Positions 50,479 to 62,030 of a stretch of 64,000 nucleotides of DNA are shown piece by piece. The position numbers were made by a program, and so were the translations under genes. The notes below the pieces were generated by a model. It saw nothing but the letters and a program-made list of their open reading frames with translations, was not told the origin of the DNA and ran no database searches. The DNA is from Ulota crispa (lineage: Eukaryota; Streptophyta; Bryopsida; Orthotrichales; Orthotrichaceae). Location: the NCBI GenBank assembly GCA_963920765.1, contig OY987243.1, forward strand, positions 36,579,060-36,643,059. Direction: 5' to 3'. How positions within the stretch are numbered: the first letter of the stretch is position 1; each line of letters starts with the position of its first letter.

Positions 50479-51225
50479 TTAACCCCTAAAAGCCCACTTG
50501 TCCCTTTGGGGGACAAAATGGATTTTGGGCAGCTCACTCCAAGTGGACTTTTTATCTTTTTACTTTGAAATTTTCACACATGATGTGTTCAAGGAGTAGC
50601 TTTAAGGCCTAACAATTTTCATAACTTTTGACTACATGGTTCAAAAGTTATTGCATGATATGTTGTTTTTTTTTTGAACTCCAGGCACCATGGGCAGCTC
50701 ATAAAACTTCTTTAAAAATTAAATTTTTTAAATTTTTTTTTTGAGATTGGCTCTTTAGACTTATACATATGTGGGAAGCTTTGAATCATTCAATTATGAT
50801 TGTTGAGATGAAAGTTATGAGAAGTTTTAGTTTGTGGGTAGGTATGGAGCCTCTCAAAACCATACCTACTCGCAAACTAAAACTTCTTGTAAGTTTCATC
50901 TCATTAATTGAAATCAAAAGATTCAAAGCTTCTCACGTACGCATAAGTCTAAAGAATCAATTTCAAAAAAAATCTTTATAAATGTAATTTTTAAAGAAGT
51001 TTTATGAGCTGCCCATACTGCCCAAAGTTTAAAAAAACAACATATCATGCAATAACTTTTGAACCATGTAGTCAAAAGTTAGGAAAATTGTTAGGCCTTA
51101 AAGCTACTCCTTGGACACATCATGTGTGAAAATTTCAAAGTAAAAAGATAAAAATTCCACTTGAAGTGAGCTGCCCAAAATTGCTATTTTGCCAAAAAAA
51201 TAGTGCTTGGGCCTTTCGGGGTTAA
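50479..51225. mobile_element. TTAA element E, long hairpin, 747 bp
   Basis: The left end is TTAACCCCTAAAAGCCCAC and the right end is GGGCCTTTCGGGGTTAA, with exact TTAA on both sides. The long arms pair (for example GGGAAGCTTTGAATC against GATTCAAAGCTTCTC and GGGCAGCTCA against TGAGCTGCCC). The centre is near 50850. It is related to element D. A stem TTGTCCC/GGGACAA lies at 50498-50516 near the left end. Confidence 0.88.
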
Positions 51226-52299
51226 ACTAATATACTTGGGACTAGAGTTACTAGTTCATATAGTGGCGTGAAAAGGGGGTGGGTAGTGTTATGACATGCC
51301 AAATATTAGTTTAGGGGGTATTAGTTTAGAGGAGTTCTGCTGTACAAGGCATAGAAGATTCAAAATTTAAAAGCTAAATCTGAATGTATGGTAAACTTCT
51401 AAGCACCATACAACAACATGCAAAGTGAAATAACTTTGAAACACTTTACAATAAAGAACTTGTACAACAAAATCAAGCATTTAACAACACTATCCCCAAG
51501 ACATAGAAACCAATAAGCAATTAAACAAACTTTCTTAAGCATTCAGAAATAAATTTGGCCTCTTCAATACACTTTCACCTAATTTTCTTTGGTTGCTCAA
51601 CTTCAAAGCAAGAGAAAAAAAAAGACAAACCAATAGGCAATAGACCATATGATAATGTAATTGGCGCCATATTCTTTTGGAAGGTCACTTATTATCGCCA
51701 CATGGCGACATAATCATGATTATTTTTTATATCACTAAACTAACACCTGGCAACATAGCCCGCATGGTGTCATGATTTCAGGCTATTTACATACTTCATC
51801 CACAAAATTTATGGCAATAAAATTTTACAAATCTGTATTAGTTCCTTAGGGCAAAGAGAACTTGCGGGGTTTTCATAAACAAAATCTACCTTTCTTTCGC
51901 CAGGAAAAAAAATGCTGATGGACAGGGAATGTACACCAAGGTCAGAAAGTATTTGAGATTTTTCAGTTGATTTCCTTCATTTGTTGTGTTGAACCGATTT
52001 ATCAAGGAACTCCTTTGGTTATTTTCTATATTTCATACTATAAGTAAAAAAAAAAAAGATTTCTAATTGGTTTTTAGCCAATGTTTATAAATTGCAATTG
52101 GTTTTTTCTCATCTCAATTGGCTAGCTTTGGACTAGCGGTCGGTTCTTCCCGGACCTTGATGTGCACTTAAGTTACAGAGCGCTGCGTGCATTTTCCTTT
52201 GCGTCCTAGGAATGGGCTCGGTTTATTGCACATACAACGATGGTGGGCTAGGGTCTCCATTTTTTTTTAAATAGTTGGCTAAATGTTGACCCCTATTTG
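51226..52299. other. Intergenic DNA, nothing recognised
   Basis: AT-rich with homopolymer runs. No frame or repeat is supported. Confidence 0.4.
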
Positions 52300-53216
52300 T
52301 TAACCCCTAAAGGACCAAGCAAAGTTTTCACCAAAAACTCTCCAAAACCGCCAATTTTAGAGCATCAACCAAATTTGGAAAACAAAAACATTTTTATGCA
52401 CATGTGACCATAGGATCTTGTAGAAGAATAGTTTTAGAAGATGTGGAAAAAATTCCAGAGTTTTCCACTGCGTGGGTTGGAAGATTGAATGGTTTGAATA
52501 TTCAAAAATGCCTTATGAAAACCAGGCAGCTACTCTTCAAAAGGTGAAATTCCTAAGGAAAAAAGGATGTGTGGGTGGTACTTCTCTAAATTCATTATTC
52601 CACCTAAGTAAAGTACATGTCAAACAAGTTTCAAATCATTTGGAATTGTATAACACATGGAAAAATATTAGTAAATAAAAAGTAGATAATGATTCAAAAC
52701 ACTAAATTGTTAAGAAATGAATTATGGATATGTAAAATGCCTATCCCAATGGTTGTAATGCTTCAATAATCAATCTACATCCTTTGGATTTAATTTTTTT
52801 CCAAAATGTTGAAAATTGAGTAAAATAAAGGACTTCAAAGTTTGTTTCAGAGTAGAGAATCCATAACTGCCTGCAAACAAAAAATCCTCATTACTTTCAT
52901 CTTGTTGATCAAAAAAGAATGGTTCAAAGCTTCCTACATTCACATAAATCTCCTAAACTAATTTAAAATTCTTGTTTTTGAAAAAAGTGATTTTTTAAAA
53001 TTTGCATAGGCTGCCCGACAAATGTGAAAAACAACATATTAGGCCATAACTTTTTACTCAATTCCAAATGTCATGAAATTTATTGCATATGAAAGATAAA
53101 CCTTGTTCCCACATTCTATTAAAATTTCAGCCTAAAATATGAAAAACTCCAATCACAGGTAATTGCCCAAAATTGCTATGTTGCTAAAAAAGGGGGTTTG
53201 GTCCTTTAGGGTTTAA
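52300..53216. mobile_element. TTAA element F, 917 bp
   Basis: The left end is TTAACCCCTAAAGGACCAAG and the right end is GGTTTGGTCCTTTAGGGTTTAA, with TTAA at both borders and one changed base next to the right border. The right half shares motifs with elements D and E (TTGCCCAAAATTGCTA). A small hairpin AGTTTT/AAAACT lies at 52323-52339. Confidence 0.8.
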
Positions 53217-53442
53217 ATGGTATCCTCCTCCAAGGTTGAAAAGAAAAATAGGGTTTCTAAATTCAAGTGTGAACTCAAAGTTCTCAAGCGGGTGAAAAAT
53301 CAGATCTTTTCTACCCTGGCTCCATGTTGACATATGGGCAACAAAAGAGGGAATTGCTAAATCCACCACACTCTTTGCTAAATCCAGCTCATTGCATCAT
53401 GTTTAGGGCTTCCACAAAGTTTCATGTTTATTGAATGATCAT

Positions 53443-54016
53443 TTAACCCCTGAAGGACCGAAGGCCCTTTTGGGGGGCAGATGGGATTTTGGGCATGTAC
53501 CTATGGCTAAACTACTTTGCGTGATTTTTTGAAACTTTAATTGAAGGTGAGGAATTCAAAAATCTCTATGGGAATGTAAATTTTTCTTCATTCCAGCATT
53601 TATTGAAGAAGTTAAAAATGAAAATCTAGAAAATGTTGCTCCCCAAGCAACCAAAAGCTTCTTTAATTTTTTTGTTTTTTTCAAATAAAAATCTGAAATA
53701 GTTTCTTTAGACTTACATAGATGTGGGGAGCTTTGAATGATTCAAAGCTCCCCACGTCTATATAAGTCTAAAGAAACTATTTCAGATTTTTATTTGAAAA
53801 AAACAAAAAAATTAAAGAAGCTTTTGGTTGCTTGGAGAGCAACATTTTCTAGATTTTCATTTTTGACTTCTTCAATAAATGCTGGAATGAAGAAAAATTA
53901 CATTCCCATAGAGATTTTTGAATTCCTCACCTTCAATTAAAGTTTCAAAAAATCACGCAAAGTAATTTAGCCATAGGTACATGCCTAAAATCCCATTTGC
54001 CCTCCAAAGGAGTTAA
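53443..54016. mobile_element. TTAA element G, near-perfect hairpin, 574 bp
   Basis: The left end is TTAACCCCTGAAGGACC and the right end is CCTCCAAAGGAGTTAA, the right terminal repeat being shortened. The arms are near-perfect inverted repeats centred at about 53741 (GGGGAGCTTTGAATGATTC). The left arm is homologous to the incomplete element at 63668. Confidence 0.88.
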
Positions 54017-55207
54017 TGATGATGGCAGACATATTTAATTTAGGATTATATATATTCTAAGTTATGGAAGTTCAGTCAACTAGTCAAATATAAAAGAGAA
54101 GGGAAAAAGTTGACAAAGAAAAGAAAGAAGTCGAGGAAGAGTGGATAAGAAAAGAAAAGAAAAGAAAAGAAAATTAATGAAGTATGTTAGCCATCATCAT
54201 CAAATTAAATGGTCATCTAATAAATACAAAATTTTACCTTCTTTTCTTTAAATAAATCCTAAACATGGAACAATATGGTGGGTTTAGCAAAAAGTGGGGG
54301 CAAATTTAGCAATTCTCATAAAAGAGCCATAAAAATGCCTATCTAGCAATTAGCAAACTCAAGGCTAGGCCACACATGCCAGAATAGGAGTTCCAAATCA
54401 ATCTTTTGTATAAAGACAAGTAGCAGAGTTATAGTTTTGCATAAAAGCAAATTCTTTGACTTTTCTAAGGCCCACTTTTCTAATTTGTTCAAAACTATTA
54501 GTTTTGAGAGTTCACAAATTGGTGACTCAAACCTCCTAAGATTATCTTTAGGTGAACAGTAGATGAAAATTTGAAATAGCGATTGTCCCCCAATTTTCCA
54601 AAAATAGTTGTCCAAAAATACAAGTTACTTCTCATCCGTTTCAAACCGTCGGTTTTGGACTGTGTGGCCCCGATATCAGCAATCAACACTCACAACATAA
54701 TCTCCCCAAACGACGCTCTCGCAAGAAACTGGGATCAAAATCGCCAAAATATGTAATTATTACCAATGATATTATTGACACATGTGTTCACAACTTAACA
54801 TGACCATAACATTCAGTAGCACTCAGCAAGTCTACCCTCCCTCCAATTGAAGAGTGTGGAATATTCCACACCCATCAGTAGTTGAGAGGACACTTGGCTG
54901 AATTTGTCAAAGAGTTTATGAAAAAGAGGCTCAATTTAGTGCACATACGTCTATGTGGGGGCTAGCCATGTCAAAAAATTTAAAATTTAAATTAAACAAA
55001 AAATAAATAATTATTAATTAATTAATTAATAAAACTTTTGTTTTTGATGTCATGATGAAGTTTGTGGATGATACATGAAGAGAGGGAAAGGCAACCTCTC
55101 TTCAGGCTACTTAATGTTATGACATGTGGAAGGTGTCCAAGGCTCCAAGCAGATGTGGACATTGGACACGACTCAACAGATTCTCACTAATAACTTAGTT
55201 TGGCAAG
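54017..55207. other. Intergenic DNA with simple repeats
   Basis: There is an AAAAG run at about 54149-54172 and an ATTA run at about 55011-55031. No gene is supported. Confidence 0.45.
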
Positions 55208-55450
55208 TAAGGTAGGAGGCTCTAATTTGGACCAGGGCTCTAATTTGGTTCAGCTCTAGGAAGGATTGACATTTTACTTTCAATATCTATTATCGCCGTT
55301 GATGAGTTAGGTGGGCTTAGCAAGTTAACCTAATGTGCTAAGCCCACCTAACTCATCAATGGCAGTAATAGATATTGGAAGTAAAATGTCAGCCCTTCCA
55401 AGAGCTGAACCAAATTAGAGCCCTGGTCCAAATTAGAGCCTCCTACCTTA
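55208..55450. mobile_element. Hairpin MITE, 243 bp (TAAGGTAGGAGGCTC ends)
   Basis: The arms are nearly perfect inverted repeats from TAAGGTAGGAGGCTCTAATT inward to GGTGGGCTTAG, with a loop of about 17 bp near 55329. A half copy is at 45003-45107, and similar outer ends occur at 62031. Confidence 0.8.
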
Positions 55451-55582
55451 GTAAATGTGGGATCACGAGGAAATGGATCAAACAGGGTCTCGAAGTCAAA
55501 GCAGCCGGACCGGCAGCATTGTAAGAGTGCAACCATGGCGCTTGTAAGAGCAAATTAAGTTGGGATTGAAGGAAGTAGTAAC

Positions 55583-57145
55583 TTAACCCTTTAAAGACCA
55601 CGCAACCATATTTGGTCGCTGGGATTTGTTTTTGGCTTGTAGGTTGAAATTGCTCAATAATTTGGAATTTGGTCTTGAAGTACGCATGTGATCACAAGAA
55701 TTTTGCATCCATCCAAAAAAATAACAATGCAATTGGATATGTGAGTTGACAAATAATGGTGTTTATACATCATGGCCTCAAAATATGTATCTATATTTGG
55801 TCAAAGATAGATCAAAGCAACAACATAATACATCAAACATTCAAGAAGAATGTCAAGTTTCAATTGCACAATTCTAAAAAAATTCAAATTGCTTAAGAAA
55901 TATGCTTGTAATGTTTTCCTATACAATAGTAGTATAATTGTAGTATTTGAAGATCTACTAAAATGGTGTTGTCATTTTGGCTTTAAAATATGTCATCCTA
56001 CATTTAAGGCCAATTCTTGATTGCTTTCACCAATCGGATTTTCCATAACAATTATCAAATTTCTTGTAGAGTTGTTTTAGAGTAGCAAATAAAATGGGAT
56101 TTTTTACCCTTTTTGTCCACTTAGCTACACCTTGTGATTGCTATTTTTGTCTATTTTGTGTGAAACTAGTCTTTTTGGAAAGGTGGGAAAACCTATTTTC
56201 TAGAAATGTAAGGCTCTTTTCAATCAAAGTCTACATGAAGCGGTAACATTCAAAACCACACAAGCATGAAACACTAGAGATTTTCCGCATACAGCTCGCT
56301 CAATCATTATAATGTTTCACCTCCAACGTTAGATCTAGCTAAAATTTTGGTGCTTTAAAGTGAACAAGGTGTACTTCCCATTTGTACGGTTGGATTACTG
56401 AAAATGGGTCCATATATGAGTTAATTGCACATCTAAGCTTACAGCCCTTGTTTTTAGTGGATTTTGTGAAAATGGGTGCGGTCCTTAACCCCTCAATGCT
56501 CAAGGGGCGTTTATTTTGCCCCTCTAAATTTTGTTCAAGGATACCAAAAGTTTTTTGAAGAATTTTTGTGTGATTATAATTATATCTAAATTGTTGTTGA
56601 AGTCTAGTTTCAGCATCAAGAGTTTGATCTTGAAAATGAATTAACATGATTTGTCTATTCAAGATTTTGTGCAAGGGTGTCCATTGCAAATCTTCACTTT
56701 CTAGTGTTGAAGGCTCTTGGAAATGAGCCTCAAGTACACTAGAACTTGGAGAAAAAATTGCATTAAAAATTCATTTAAAAAAATTGTAGAATAGATTTTG
56801 AGAAGCCGTAAATTGATTGGGGTTACACATGTTGTACTTTACATACTCACATTTTTTTGGTACCCTCAATTTTAGGTTTGAGATGCAAAAAGAGGATTGA
56901 AAGACTTCAAATCACTTTCATAATTTTAACACCCTCATGATCAAATATTATAATCTTTCAATCCATAAGTGAAATAGTTGTGATTTCTTTTTGTATACAA
57001 TTTATAATATGTCTACTTTGAATTTGTACGGTTACATTTCAAAGAAAATTTATAAGATTGATCAAAATACCAGCATTTTGTTCACTTTCAAGCAAATTCT
57101 GAGATACTCCAAAATTCCAGTGGCGTGGAGGGGTTAAAGGGTTAA
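55583..57145. mobile_element. TTAA element L, split by a nested family A element
   Basis: The left end is TTAACCCTTTAAAGACCACG. If the nested copy (56485-57137) and one TTAA are removed, the right end reads GGTCCTTAAAGGGTTAA. Its complement begins TTAACCCTTTAAGGACC and matches the left end. The nested element thus sits at a TTAA inside the right terminal repeat. Without it L is about 914 bp. No coding capacity. Confidence 0.85.
56485..57137. mobile_element. TTAA element, family A copy 4, nested in L
   Basis: The left end is TTAACCCCTCAATGCTCAAG and the right end is CAGTGGCGTGGAGGGGTTAA, with exact TTAA on both sides. The interior is homologous to copies 1-3. The left subterminal hairpin is AGGGGC/GCCCCT at 56503-56523. 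Confidence 0.88.
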
Positions 57146-57512
57146 GTTAGTAGTCCTGCGTCAGCCAGCACGTACGCCCGGGAACCTGCCTCTCCATGCT
57201 TCTCCACGGCCATCCAATCTAAGTGAAGTTATTGCTGCTCTGATTTCTGGTCTGGATCCGCGAACCAGTGAGTGACACCTCAGAATCGCACCATTACCAG
57301 CCCTGCAGCAGCTACTTATGCTACTTTGAGATCGAGCGAGCAAGCTTAAGCTTACTGTCGAGGGGCCGGGTCAGACCAGCCCAAGGAAGGCAGATCGACA
57401 TGGGCGGGGATTGACGTTTCCGATATCACGCGTCGTCCGTCGACACTCGATCGAATTACTTCGGAGACGAGCTGTGGTGTTCATGCCCGGGATCATCGTC
57501 GCCCACGATTGG
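57146..57512 (+). promoter_or_regulatory. 5' flank of the lectin-like gene
   Basis: GC-rich compared with the spacer to the left. An in-frame ATG at 57483 would add ten residues before the hydrophobic segment. No promoter motif is called. Confidence 0.45.
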
Positions 57513-58727
57513 ATGGAGCATTCGCGGAGATTGAAGGTCGCATGCCTCACGGTGCTGGTGGTGGTCGGCGTGCTGTTGGGCAACGCCACGTGTGCCAGGG
57601 CGTGGGGGTGGCTCATGGCGGGCCACTGGAGCTCCGCCGGGGGGGATGGATTCGCACTTCCATGCGATGCCACCTACTGCGTCCGCTCGCCCTCGGCGAA
57701 CGCGTCCATGCCCCTCCACTTGCACCGGTGCGTCGGGGTCCGATTCTGGAAGGAGCAATTCTCCTTCGACGACTACGACGACGACGGTGCCCACTTTGTC
57801 ATGTCCACTGATTCTGACGGGGTGCACTCCTGCCTGGACGTCCGCGAGGATGGTCGGACGGTGGGGCTACGAGATTGCAACCCCGCATCGCCGAGCCAGC
57901 GATGGAGTTTCCACGGAAGCCAGCTCCAGAACGGCCAGGGTTTGTTCTTGATGGCGCTGGGGCCTCTGGCTCCTTTCGATTCGGACGTGCCTTTGATCGT
58001 CGGGGAGGAGCCCTACGACAATACCACCACCGGCACGAGCGACTGGACGTTTGTTGACAGCTCAGATGTCGGAGCTGATTTCTCCAAGCCCATCCTGCCG
58101 TCGTCTCGAAGCGCAAATCTGGTGCGCAATGACCAGTTTCTGGAGAATTGGGGGGAGAGTCAATCGCAGGGCGCTCCGGGAGATATGACACTCTTGTGTC
58201 AGTGGACCATCCTCGGTGAATCTCCAACGTCTTTAGTTAGAAACCCCAGCGGGGGTTGGAATGTGATCCTTGGCGCCATTTCGCAAACGGTGCCGACGCA
58301 CCCTGGATTGCCTCACACTCTGAGGTTCATTGTGAAGAAAAATGACGCCTGTAGAGCTAATGGCGATGCTGCTGCTGCTGCTGCGAAGGTCCTCGTGTCA
58401 CTGCTCCCCTCGTCTTCCGAACTGAACATGATCGAGGTTGACCGCACCAGCGACCTGTGGAAAGCAGAGGAGCTTCGATTTGTAGCGGTTAACAACATGG
58501 TAAACCTAACATTCGCCAACGTTGGAGGAGAAAATTCGAGCTGCAGCATCGCCATTGGCAACATTGAGGTGGGCTTAGAAGACGACTACTTGATCGCCGA
58601 GGTGTCGGACAAGTTATGGACTAGTGCGCTGTACCTGTATTCAATAGCAGGCTTTTTCGGAGTTGTGGTGCTGTCAGTTCTGGTGGTGCATGTTGCCGGT
58701 TCTCTGAGGAGCAGAAAACTGAAGTGA
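57513..58727 (+). CDS. Secretory type I membrane protein with ricin-B-like and galactose-binding-like domains
   Basis: The gene is intronless and GC-rich, 404 aa from ATG 57513, chosen because a hydrophobic signal peptide (residues about 7-24, VACLTVLVVVGVLLG) follows at once; ATG 57483 is possible. Residues about 36-185 resemble a beta-trefoil lectin repeat: CLDV, GLRDCNPASPSQRW with the QxW motif at 129-131, then SFHG..L. Residues about 200-355 resemble a DUF642/galactose-binding fold: NLVRNDQFLENW, GWNVILGAISQTVPTHPGL and IAIGNIEVG. A six-Ala run comes from a GCT repeat. One transmembrane helix (about 370-394) precedes a short basic tail SLRSRKLK. This suggests a cell-surface carbohydrate-binding protein. 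I do not recognise the full architecture as a named family. Confidence 0.85.
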   Translation: MEHSRRLKVACLTVLVVVGVLLGNATCARAWGWLMAGHWSSAGGDGFALPCDATYCVRSPSANASMPLHLHRCVGVRFWKEQFSFDDYDDDGAHFVMSTDSDGVHSCLDVREDGRTVGLRDCNPASPSQRWSFHGSQLQNGQGLFLMALGPLAPFDSDVPLIVGEEPYDNTTTGTSDWTFVDSSDVGADFSKPILPSSRSANLVRNDQFLENWGESQSQGAPGDMTLLCQWTILGESPTSLVRNPSGGWNVILGAISQTVPTHPGLPHTLRFIVKKNDACRANGDAAAAAAKVLVSLLPSSSELNMIEVDRTSDLWKAEELRFVAVNNMVNLTFANVGGENSSCSIAIGNIEVGLEDDYLIAEVSDKLWTSALYLYSIAGFFGVVVLSVLVVHVAGSLRSRKLK

Positions 58728-59063
58728 CGTCTACTGAAGATGCTCTCATGCAGGGTGCGTTCCTCAAATCTAGATTTAGAAGCAGTTCGGTGAAGACTTT
58801 ATTTTTTTGCACTCCAGAACATCATCAAGCTATACATGGTACGAGTGTTATTGAGACTTTGTGAAAGGTTCTTGAACCTTGCTGTAGCTACTGTATTATG
58901 ATATACGAAGCCCCAACCCCTGTACGGAGTGCCAAACTACAATACAAAGAGGTAGAATCTTTTGCAAAATGACCTCTCACTTGTACCCTGTATGTTACAT
59001 CCATTGCAAGCTCCATAGCTCCGCTTGTCCTTGCGCACCTTGGTAGAATTACACGGATCCAGT
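58728..59063. other. Convergent intergenic region
   Basis: 336 bp separate the stop codons of the lectin-like gene (plus) and the NTF2-like gene (minus). They should hold both 3' UTRs, which may overlap. Confidence 0.55.
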
Positions 59064-61533
59064 CTAAGGAGTGGGATCCTTCCCAGACCCCACGAAGAGG
59101 TGGGTGACGAGCATGTTTCCCCGGCGCAGCTTTTCCACTATTCGCCCTACCAAGGGTACTTTAATTGTGTTTCGATCCAGCAATGGTTTCTTGTTCCACC
59201 TGTCCAAACATTTGTTTTTTATCATATTCAGCAGCAGCGCCCCAACACGGATTTTCATAGTGAAGGACCTACTGATTGTGCAAAATGATCTGATATTGAA
59301 CCAGGAATCGTGCCAAGGATCATACTAATTTCAACAATAAAAGACATCATGACACTCACATATCAACGTGGCGAACCACTTTTCCATTTTCGACCTGCAG
59401 AGTAGAACAAACCCGAAGTTTAGGCCGATTGCGATGCCGCTCGATTCCATGCCAAAAAGCAAGCTCTATGTCGACAAAATACAGGATGCTAGCTTCCCAG
59501 GGGAGACGCCATGAACAAATATGCCGTGTGCTGGCTTTGTGTTGAAACAACATAAACCTATGCCAGGAACTCACAATGCGAGGACAACTTCTGGACGTTA
59601 ATAAAGCAACTGCAAATTCGACAGACCTGCAGCGAGATGAGCGACACCATATTGATAGTCTTCCCTCCCAACTTATATCTCTGCAGATTATCGATTTTGA
59701 TCTGCAACATTGCCAAGTATAAATCCCGGCAGATGTCAGAGCGTGGCATATCAAGATCGTATGGTACCACCAAGCAAAACCAGAGGAATCAAGGGGGTTG
59801 GCTACCTCGCCTGCGCTTGGTGCAGACTCCACTTCTGTAACAGTGTACTCGATCATTTTACCATCCTTGAAAACCTGTCAAGAACTCCTGAATACATGTC
59901 AGTTCACCACCAACAATGGGAATACAACAAGCATATGATCATCATTCTGAAAATGATGGCTCCAACACTATTGCAGTAGAAATTCCACGTAAACTAAACT
60001 AATTTCCAGTCTTCCCATTCGCTAAGCACGACCTTTGGGATCGAGTAAAACGCTGATTTTATCTGCTTTACCCTGCACAGAAACACGCCGAGCAGGAGCT
60101 TCTTCAGAAAAACCTATGTCACAAACACCAGTCACCAAAACCCTTGGCGGTAAGGTAATCACCAACAGGTACTTCGAAATCCAGGCAAATCCACTGCGTC
60201 TCCAATGAATGATAAACCCTACCCGTGAGCTTGCATTAGGGGATCCTCGAATGTCGCCTTGGGATCGTATATCTCAAAATCAGCAGCGGTTGCACTACAG
60301 TTATACCTGTTTCTCCAGAGTGTACATGATCGGATCACTTAAACCACACAAACTACAAAACCCTTCAGCAGATCTCTTAAAATTGCTAGTGACGCCTTTC
60401 TAAGCGAACAAGAGCCGATGAACATGTCCATTGAAGAAAAAGAGTACAGGTACCACCCCCAGTGGATACTGATTTGGGGTTTCTAAAGAAAAAAAAAAAC
60501 AAGATTTTTCATCAATCAACGGAAGAATGTGTAGAAACTCAAGGTGAAATAGACGTAGTGTTATAATTGCAACCTGATTAAATTATCTCCTGATGTTGGC
60601 AAATCACTTGAGTTACTTTCAATATGAGCACCTCACGTTGATTGTAGATAAATCTTTTTTTCTTGCAATGAACTTGCCTTTATGTGGTTGTGGCTTGTGT
60701 ATTATATAAGCAAATTCATTTGGCTCTTGCTGTGAGAAGCGTTTTCCTCGACTTGGAATCTTCTAATTAATCTAAGACTCGATAGGTAACCAGTATGCGT
60801 CAGCCCGTCTCGAGCTGGATTTCGCCACAACCGAAAGTGAGGATATCTAAAATAGTCAAAAAAGTATAAATTTTTTAACAAATCCCCACATGAGAGAGAG
60901 AAAGAGAGGCTGTGCCTTACAGATTAAGTATGTGAGGCAGGATGCCAGCCGCGAGATTTCCCAATTCAGTTTTCGACGCGCCATTCGGTGGAAATTCGTC
61001 CGTAGGAGGCGCCACCCTTTCTGCAGAAAACAAGCGATTATGGACAGAAAGAATCACGCCAGCATAGGAAGCTTCAGTTTATGCAGTTACAAACGGCGAA
61101 AAAAAGAAGACAAAACTATCCAAGAAACGAAACTACTAAAATTCAGTTCCGTCTCCACTAAAACGCAACCTACTTCTCGAACGACAGCACTGGACAATAA
61201 TAGCACGTTGGGACCAATCTTGCACGTGGCGAACGCCTCACAACGTCGACAAGACGCGTAGTACAAGTCCCGGGAACACATGAAGCAACGAAATAGCTAA
61301 ACTGATCAACCACAGGAAAATTGAACACGAGCCATTGCAAGTGGTGAGTTCCTATGGGCTTCAACGAGTTTCAAAGGACCACTATCATCAATTTTCATGG
61401 GTTTGTCAAAACGCATGTACTGGTTTCTGGCTCTGAAAGCGCACATACAACAAGTAAGTCAGTGGTCCGCAGCAATGACACTGCAAGTAACCCGAAAATT
61501 GGACTTACCGATAGAACTGCTGCCGGCAGACAT
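59064..61533 (-). CDS. NTF2-like (SnoaL-fold) conserved plant protein, 8 exons, 187 aa
   Basis: Exons: 61533-61509, 61020-60921, 60306-60223, 60072-60033, 59874-59806, 59701-59627, 59394-59360, 59199-59064. All junctions are GT-AG and join into 188 codons including the stop. The product reads MSAGSSSIERVAPP, GASKTELGNLAAGILPHILN, DFEIYDPKATFEDPLMQAHG, VKQIKSAFYSIPKVF, LQRYKLGGKTINMVSLISLQ, VENGKVVRHVDMWNKKPLLD and KVPLVGRIVEKLRRGNMLV. The YDP-ATFEDP-----G opening and the GKVVRH-D-W strand are typical of small NTF2-like domains. Similar proteins of unknown function occur across plants, as I recall them. The first exon codes for only eight residues. No signal peptide is seen. No function is assigned. 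Confidence 0.88.
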
Positions 61534-62030
61534 GGTCCTGCCGTGAGATGGAACTAATTAAATGCGCACCAGGCAGAAATGTGGGGTGCTGCAGGACGAA
61601 GAGCAGCTGCTGTCCAGCACGGTGACTCGGTGAGAAAGAGGAGACACTCAGACAAGTTCTTCTTCGGAGTACAATAACCATAGCCGCGGGGTCGGCAGTA
61701 GAAGCACCACTTCCACAGTTGTGCTAGTCTAAAGCTTATTCCGTTAAGCTTAGAGGCAGGCACCAGTGGACCCGAGGCATTCGATCACACGCCCAGGCAC
61801 CCCTCCGAACTTGCACAAGCGTCATGGGAACGAGGAAGCCTCGAGGGAACGCACCAGGGAACGTGTGTTCAACGGACTCTCACTGTCTGCAATGCTGGCT
61901 TCCACGAACTGAGGCAAAATGGCCCAATGGTGGGGAGCAGCTATTTTTTTTTTGTCGTTGGGCGTCTTTTCTTCAGGAGTTACCTCATTCTGCCACTGCC
62001 ACTGGACACCACAACACAAGCATTTGGGTG
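61534..62030 (-). promoter_or_regulatory. 5' flank of the NTF2-like gene
   Basis: GC content is moderate and no conserved coding frame is seen. The promoter and 5' UTR are expected here. No motif is called. Confidence 0.4.

Noticed and set aside
53443..54016. Long inverted repeats as assembly artefacts
   Set aside because: Several independent hairpins have proper TTAA borders and related arms at other loci, so an artefact is unlikely for all, though long-read confirmation is still advised for element D.
59356..59856. 166-codon minus-strand frame as a single-exon gene
   Set aside because: It starts in exon 5 of the NTF2-like gene and reads through introns. Only the exon pieces are conserved.
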